Part shown: positions 6,029 through 8,331 of the stretch, piece after piece
Layout: each line of letters opens with the position of its first letter
How positions within the stretch are numbered: position 1 is the first letter of the stretch
DNA from: Pseudomonadota bacterium
GTDB lineage: Bacteria; Pseudomonadota; Gammaproteobacteria; Xanthomonadales; Xanthomonadaceae
Direction: 5' to 3'
Assembly: GCA_023425225.1 (NCBI GenBank)
Contig: JAFADB010000018.1
Location: forward strand, 1 to 8,331
DNA length: 8,331 nt
Program-made: the position numbers and the translations under genes
The notes under the pieces: generated by a model
What the model saw: the letters and a program-made list of their open reading frames with translations, nothing else
What the model was told of the DNA's origin: nothing
Databases searched by the model: none

Positions 6029-6730
6029 CTATTTCCCGGCGCGTGCGGCCTTCTGCTGTTCCAGGGTCAGGGCGACGTTGTTGCGCAGGTAGGCCGGCTC
6101 GGCCAGCTCCGGAGCCACGCCCTCGCCACGGGCGAAGGCCGGCGCCGCCAGCGCCAGCAGGTCGGCCGCGTGCGGCAGCGCCTGCGCATCCACGCCTTCG
6201 AGACGGCCCTGCAATCGCGCGGCCAGGGTGCCATCGGCCGCGGCAAAGCCGGTACCGATGCCCTGCCAGCGAGCGGTCACGTCCGGCAGTTCCACCGCTT
6301 GCGGCGCCGACACGGTCTCGGCCGACAGTGGCGCCAGGCCGTCTGCGGTACGCACGAACGCGCCGGCATAGACCTCGCCCATGCGCGCATCGATGCTGGC
6401 GAGGATGTGCGTGGCCGAGGCCGGCGCGCGCAGCGCCAGCACCGCCAGCGTGGACACCGGCAGCAGCGGCACGTCCAGCGCCAGCGCCATGCCCTGCGCC
6501 AGGGCAATGGCCAGGCGCACGCCGGTGAAGGCGCCCGGCCCGCGGCCGACGGCGATGGCATCGAGCTGGGAACGGGCGATGCCGGCCTCGGCCAGCAGTT
6601 CCCCGGCCCACGGCAGTACCAGCTCGGCGTGCCGGCGCGGGGCGATCTCGAAGCGCTCGCGCACCTGCCCGTCCACCTGCACGGCGACGGAGCAGGCCTC
6701 GGTGGCGGTTTCGATGGCGAGCAGTTTCAT
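6029..6730 (-). CDS. tsaB: TsaB, subunit of the tRNA t6A37 threonylcarbamoyltransferase complex
   Basis: The 233-residue cytoplasmic protein matches E. coli TsaB/YeaZ in length (231). With TsaD and TsaE it forms the complex that transfers threonylcarbamoyl to adenosine 37 of ANN-decoding tRNAs. TsaB is the non-catalytic scaffold that dimerises with TsaD. The ASKHA-type N-terminus is MKLLAIETATEACSVAV. RRHAELVLP is at 32-40, the strongly conserved VGRGPGAFTGVRLAIALAQG at 61-80 and the DARMGEVYAG loop at 114-123. The C-terminal EPAYLRNNVA is at 211-220, as in the family. The start at 6730 is fixed by homology: the frame stays open far upstream, but only as antisense-like shadow through the helicase gene. 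Its ATG overlaps the helicase stop as ATGA, so translation is probably coupled. No separate promoter is visible. Confidence 0.96.
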   Translation of the reverse strand: MKLLAIETATEACSVAVQVDGQVRERFEIAPRRHAELVLPWAGELLAEAGIARSQLDAIAVGRGPGAFTGVRLAIALAQGMALALDVPLLPVSTLAVLALRAPASATHILASIDARMGEVYAGAFVRTADGLAPLSAETVSAPQAVELPDVTARWQGIGTGFAAADGTLAARLQGRLEGVDAQALPHAADLLALAAPAFARGEGVAPELAEPAYLRNNVALTLEQQKAARAGK

Positions 6731-8331
6731 TGCGGATCCGGCGCGGACGTGGAAACGGCCCATTGTCCGCTGTTTGCCGCCTCGGCGCGCGCCTGGCCGG
6801 CGTGGCCGAAGAAGGCCTGCACGTCGGCGATGTCGCGGGTGAGTGCGAACGGCGGCAGCGAATCCAGGAACACGCGGCCGTAGCCGCGACGGGTCAGCCG
6901 CGGATCGCACAGCACCAGCACGCCGCGGTCGCTTTCGCTGCGGATCAGCCGGCCCACGCCCTGCTTGAGCGCGATCACCGCCTGCGGCAGTTGCTCGTCG
7001 CGGAATGGATTGCCGCCGTCGCGGCGGATCGCCTCCAGCCGCGCCTCGTACACCGGCTCGTCGGGGGCGGCGAACGGCAGCTTGTCGATGACCACCACGC
7101 TCAGCGCGTCGCCAACCACGTCCACGCCCTCGCGGAAGCTGGCGCTGCCCAGCAACACGCCGTTGCCGGAATCGCGGAAGCGCTGCAGCAAGGTCGCGCG
7201 CGGCGCCTGCCCCTGCACGAACAGCGGCCACGGCGCGTCGCGCAGCGCCTCGGCGGCCTCGCGCAGCGCGCGATGCGAGGCGAACAGCACGAACGCCCTG
7301 CCCTGCGAGGCCTGCAATACCGGGTACAGCGTGGCGATCAACGCGGTGCCGTAGCCGCGCGCGCCCGGATCGGGCATGTCCGGCGGCAGGTAGCACAGCG
7401 CCTGGCGGTTCCAGTCGAACGGGCTGGGCTGCATCAGCGTCGGCGGGTCGTCCAGCCCCAGGCGCAGGGCGATGTGCCCGAAATCGCCGTCCACCGCCAG
7501 CGTGGCCGAGGTGAACACCCAGGCCGCGTGCGATTGCTCGCGGTGCTGGCGCAGCGGCGCGGAGACGTCCAGCGGCGTGCGCTGGCAGCGGAAGCCGCGC
7601 GGCGTCAGCTCGTACCACAGCACGTCCGAGGGCGGCGGCGCCTCCTGGTCGAAGTCGGCCACCGGCAGGTCCTCGCCCAGCCAGCGCGCCAGCCGGTTGC
7701 GCGCTTCCCGGGCCCGCGCCGCGCATGCCTGCAGCCCGGCCGAGGCCTCGCCCAGCGGGGCGAGGACCTCTTCCAGGTTGGCCAGCGCCGTCATCGCCGC
7801 ATCGAAACCGTCGCGCACCTCGGGCTTGGCCAGCGCGCGCCACTGCGTGCCGCGTGGCGGCAGGCCCTCCAGCGCCGCGCGCAACTCGCGCAGCGCCGTC
7901 TCCAGCGCCTGCACCGGCAGCTGCAGGCTTGCCTGGGCGCCGGCGACGCTGCGGCTCTCGGCCATGCAGTCGCGCGCCAGCTCCTGCCACGGGCGCATGC
8001 CGAAGCCCTCGCCGAAGAAGTTGGCCGCCAGTTCCGGCAACTGGTGCGCCTCGTCGATCACGAACGCCTGCGCACCGGGCAGGATCTCGCCGAACCCCTC
8101 CTGCTTGAGCGCCAGGTCGGCCAGCAGCAGGTGGTGGTTCACCACCACCAGGTCGGCCTCCTGGGCGCGCTGGCGCGCCTGCACCACGAAGCAATCGTCC
8201 CAGAACGGGCACTCGGTCCCCAGGCAGTTGTCCACCGTGGAGGTGACGCGCGGCAGCAGCGGCGAGTCGTCCGCCAGCGACTCCAGCTCGGCCATGTCGC
8301 CGAACCGGGTACGCCCGCTCCAGGCGACGAT
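6727..8331 (-). CDS. yoaA: YoaA/DinG-family Fe-S ATP-dependent DNA helicase, 5' end cut off
   Basis: The gene runs off the right edge; 534 residues remain and roughly 100, including Walker A and the first cluster cysteine, are missing. The fragment opens IVAWSGRTRFGD. Three 4Fe-4S ligands follow as C-x4-C-x5-C (NCLGTECPFWDDC, bases about 8191-8226), the same spacing as DinG. The DEAH box (VIDEAHQLPE) is at bases 8055-8044. VFTSATL, the LLGSASFREGVDVVG motif and motif VI QGVGRLIRSESDRG complete the XPD-like superfamily 2 core. These enzymes unwind DNA 5' to 3' in repair. E. coli YoaA works with the polymerase chi subunit HolC on stalled forks. I prefer YoaA to DinG because tsaB follows directly, as in E. 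coli, and the likely total length is nearer 636 than 716. The stop overlaps the tsaB start (ATGA). The promoter lies outside the window. Confidence 0.93.
   Translation of the reverse strand: MVAWSGRTRFGDMAELESLADDSPLLPRVTSTVDNCLGTECPFWDDCFVVQARQRAQEADLVVVNHHLLLADLALKQEGFGEILPGAQAFVIDEAHQLPELAANFFGEGFGMRPWQELARDCMAESRSVAGAQASLQLPVQALETALRELRAALEGLPPRGTQWRALAKPEVRDGFDAAMTALANLEEVLAPLGEASAGLQACAARAREARNRLARWLGEDLPVADFDQEAPPPSDVLWYELTPRGFRCQRTPLDVSAPLRQHREQSHAAWVFTSATLAVDGDFGHIALRLGLDDPPTLMQPSPFDWNRQALCYLPPDMPDPGARGYGTALIATLYPVLQASQGRAFVLFASHRALREAAEALRDAPWPLFVQGQAPRATLLQRFRDSGNGVLLGSASFREGVDVVGDALSVVVIDKLPFAAPDEPVYEARLEAIRRDGGNPFRDEQLPQAVIALKQGVGRLIRSESDRGVLVLCDPRLTRRGYGRVFLDSLPPFALTRDIADVQAFFGHAGQARAEAANSGQWAVSTSAPDPQ

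Noticed and set aside
5868..6611. 247-codon minus-strand frame across the tonB-like 3' end and tsaB
   Set aside because: It is composed mostly of Gly, Ala and Arg and is a frame-shifted shadow of tsaB.
6731..8212. Long minus-strand frame upstream and in frame with tsaB, suggesting a fusion protein
   Set aside because: The upstream part is a shadow of the yoaA-like gene in a second frame. TsaB begins at its conserved MKLLAIETAT and needs no extension.

Overview
The window is GC-rich (roughly two thirds or more G+C) gammaproteobacterial chromosome, most likely from the Xanthomonadaceae (Xanthomonas, Stenotrophomonas or Pseudoxanthomonas type). The basis is protein similarity recalled from memory, codon bias and gene order; no search was run. 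It contains conserved core genes. I see no mobile element, CRISPR array, tRNA or rRNA.

Region 1 (1-3756, minus strand) is a type IV pilus chemosensory (Pil-Chp) operon. It reads right to left as pilG (response regulator), pilH (response regulator), pilI (CheW-like adaptor), pilJ (methyl-accepting transducer) and chpA/pilL (the giant histidine kinase, of which only the first 91 codons are here). The genes are tightly packed, with gaps of 18 and 28 bp and one 1-nt overlap. The exception is the 103 bp between pilJ and chpA. This space is open in one frame: a possible 26- or 35-codon ORF abuts or overlaps the pilJ stop and overlaps the chpA start. The pilK (CheR-type methyltransferase) gene that sits here in Pseudomonas aeruginosa is absent.

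Region 2 (3757-4079) is a 323-bp divergent control region. It carries a TTGACA/TATACA promoter candidate facing pilG and a small inverted repeat, but no clear promoter facing gshB.

Region 3 (4080-5920, plus strand) holds gshB (glutathione synthetase) followed by a TonB-family energy transducer gene, joined by an ATGA stop/start overlap. The arrangement gshB-tonB divergent from pilG matches the P. aeruginosa PA0406-PA0408 locus, where tonB3 is needed for twitching motility. The transducer may therefore work with the pilus genes next door.

Region 4 (5921-6028) is a short convergent intergenic region with several GC-rich inverted repeats that probably serve as termination or insulation structures.

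Region 5 (6029-8331, minus strand) holds yoaA (DinG-family Fe-S DNA helicase, N-terminus cut by the window edge) and tsaB (subunit of the tRNA t6A synthesis complex), also coupled by ATGA. The yoaA-tsaB pair is the same as in E. coli.

I do not see a wholly new system. The observations most worth following are the bridging small ORF and missing pilK at the pilJ/chpA junction, and the conserved neighbourhood of the TonB-like protein and the pilus chemosensory genes.
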